From assembly GCA_946533525.1 (NCBI GenBank), contig CAMNBW010000001.1, forward strand, positions 1-33,731: a stretch of DNA of 33,731 bases. Reading direction: 5' to 3'. Shown here in pieces: positions 33,662-33,731 of the stretch (positions are counted from its first letter, which is position 1; the number at the start of each line of letters is the position of its first letter). The stretch is from an uncultured Lachnospiraceae bacterium (GTDB taxonomy: Bacteria > Bacillota > Clostridia > Lachnospirales > Lachnospiraceae). A program made the position numbers and the translations under genes. The notes beneath the pieces are model-generated. The model worked only from the letters and a program-made list of their open reading frames with translations, was not told the DNA's origin and did not search any database.

Positions 33662-33731
33662 TTAAACCTTTCTTAGTTTTTTAAGTTCTCTGAACACATG
33701 CCCTATAGGCAGGCCAACAACATTATTGTAG
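33662..33731 (-). CDS. maf: 3' end of a Maf-like nucleotide pyrophosphatase gene, cut by the window edge
   Basis: A minus-strand frame enters from the right edge and stops at 33664-33662. Its last 22 residues include YNNVVGLPIGHVFRELK, which closely resembles the conserved C-terminus of Maf/YhdE proteins (YxNVxGLP followed by a helix). Maf proteins hydrolyse non-canonical nucleotides and are linked to septum formation. Only the tail is present and it is too short for the ORF-length filters usually applied. The stop is 12 bases before the binding-protein ATG, so maf probably shares this transcript. Confidence 0.68.
   Translation of the reverse strand, partial: YNNVVGLPIGHVFRELKKLRKV

Overview
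The window looks like a chromosomal stretch of an anaerobic Firmicute, most likely a Lachnospiraceae-type Clostridia. The grounds are strong AGGAGG ribosome-binding sites, roughly even base composition with frequent ATA isoleucine codons, and the gene families present: AddAB rather than RecBCD, HemZ, AsnA, a methionine aminopeptidase with a SEC-C zinc motif, and glutamine-dependent NadE. This is inference from gene content; no rRNA or other phylogenetic marker is in the window. Coding density is very high. I find 28 complete genes and two edge fragments, and all but one gene lie on the minus strand. No gap exceeds 300 bases; the largest is 188 bases, upstream of guaB. I see no tRNA, rRNA, CRISPR array, transposase or phage gene.

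Minus-strand transcription runs from high to low coordinates. Unit 1 (33731 down to 17756) is a tightly packed run: the tail of maf, an amino-acid ABC binding lipoprotein and permease, a small acidic membrane protein, an MBOAT acyltransferase with an SGNH partner, signal peptidase I, two PLP aminotransferases (the second is HisC), NadE, then AddB and AddA. It ends at a terminator-like hairpin at 17721-17747. Unit 2 (17718 down to 15513) has its own good promoter and encodes a secreted amidase, a CPBP membrane protease and a small membrane protein, with overlapping reading frames.

Unit 3 is guaB, driven by a TTGACA-17-TACAGT promoter whose -10 lies inside a perfect 8+8 palindrome. It is followed by a 40-base inverted repeat. 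Beyond that is a further run: an AT-rich orphan ABC-2-like membrane protein, map, asnA, a nuclease-helicase fusion, a cytoplasmic GH13 enzyme, thiamine pyrophosphokinase and hemZ. Several neighbours overlap by 4 to 14 bases, which suggests translational coupling.

Unit 4 is a molybdenum hydroxylase operon: mocA (cofactor cytidylyltransferase), then molybdopterin, 2Fe-2S and FAD subunits, then the first 15 codons of another gene at the left edge. Between units 3 and 4 sits the only plus-strand gene, a PilZ-domain protein with a C-terminal zinc ribbon. It is divergent from mocA and convergent with hemZ.

Most of the content is housekeeping and I do not see a clearly new multigene system. The items most worth a second look are the guaB palindrome with its half-sites, the PilZ/zinc-ribbon protein, the RecB-type nuclease fused to an XPD/DinG-type Fe-S helicase, the MBOAT/SGNH pair with its acidic membrane neighbour, and the amidase/CPBP/membrane-protein operon.
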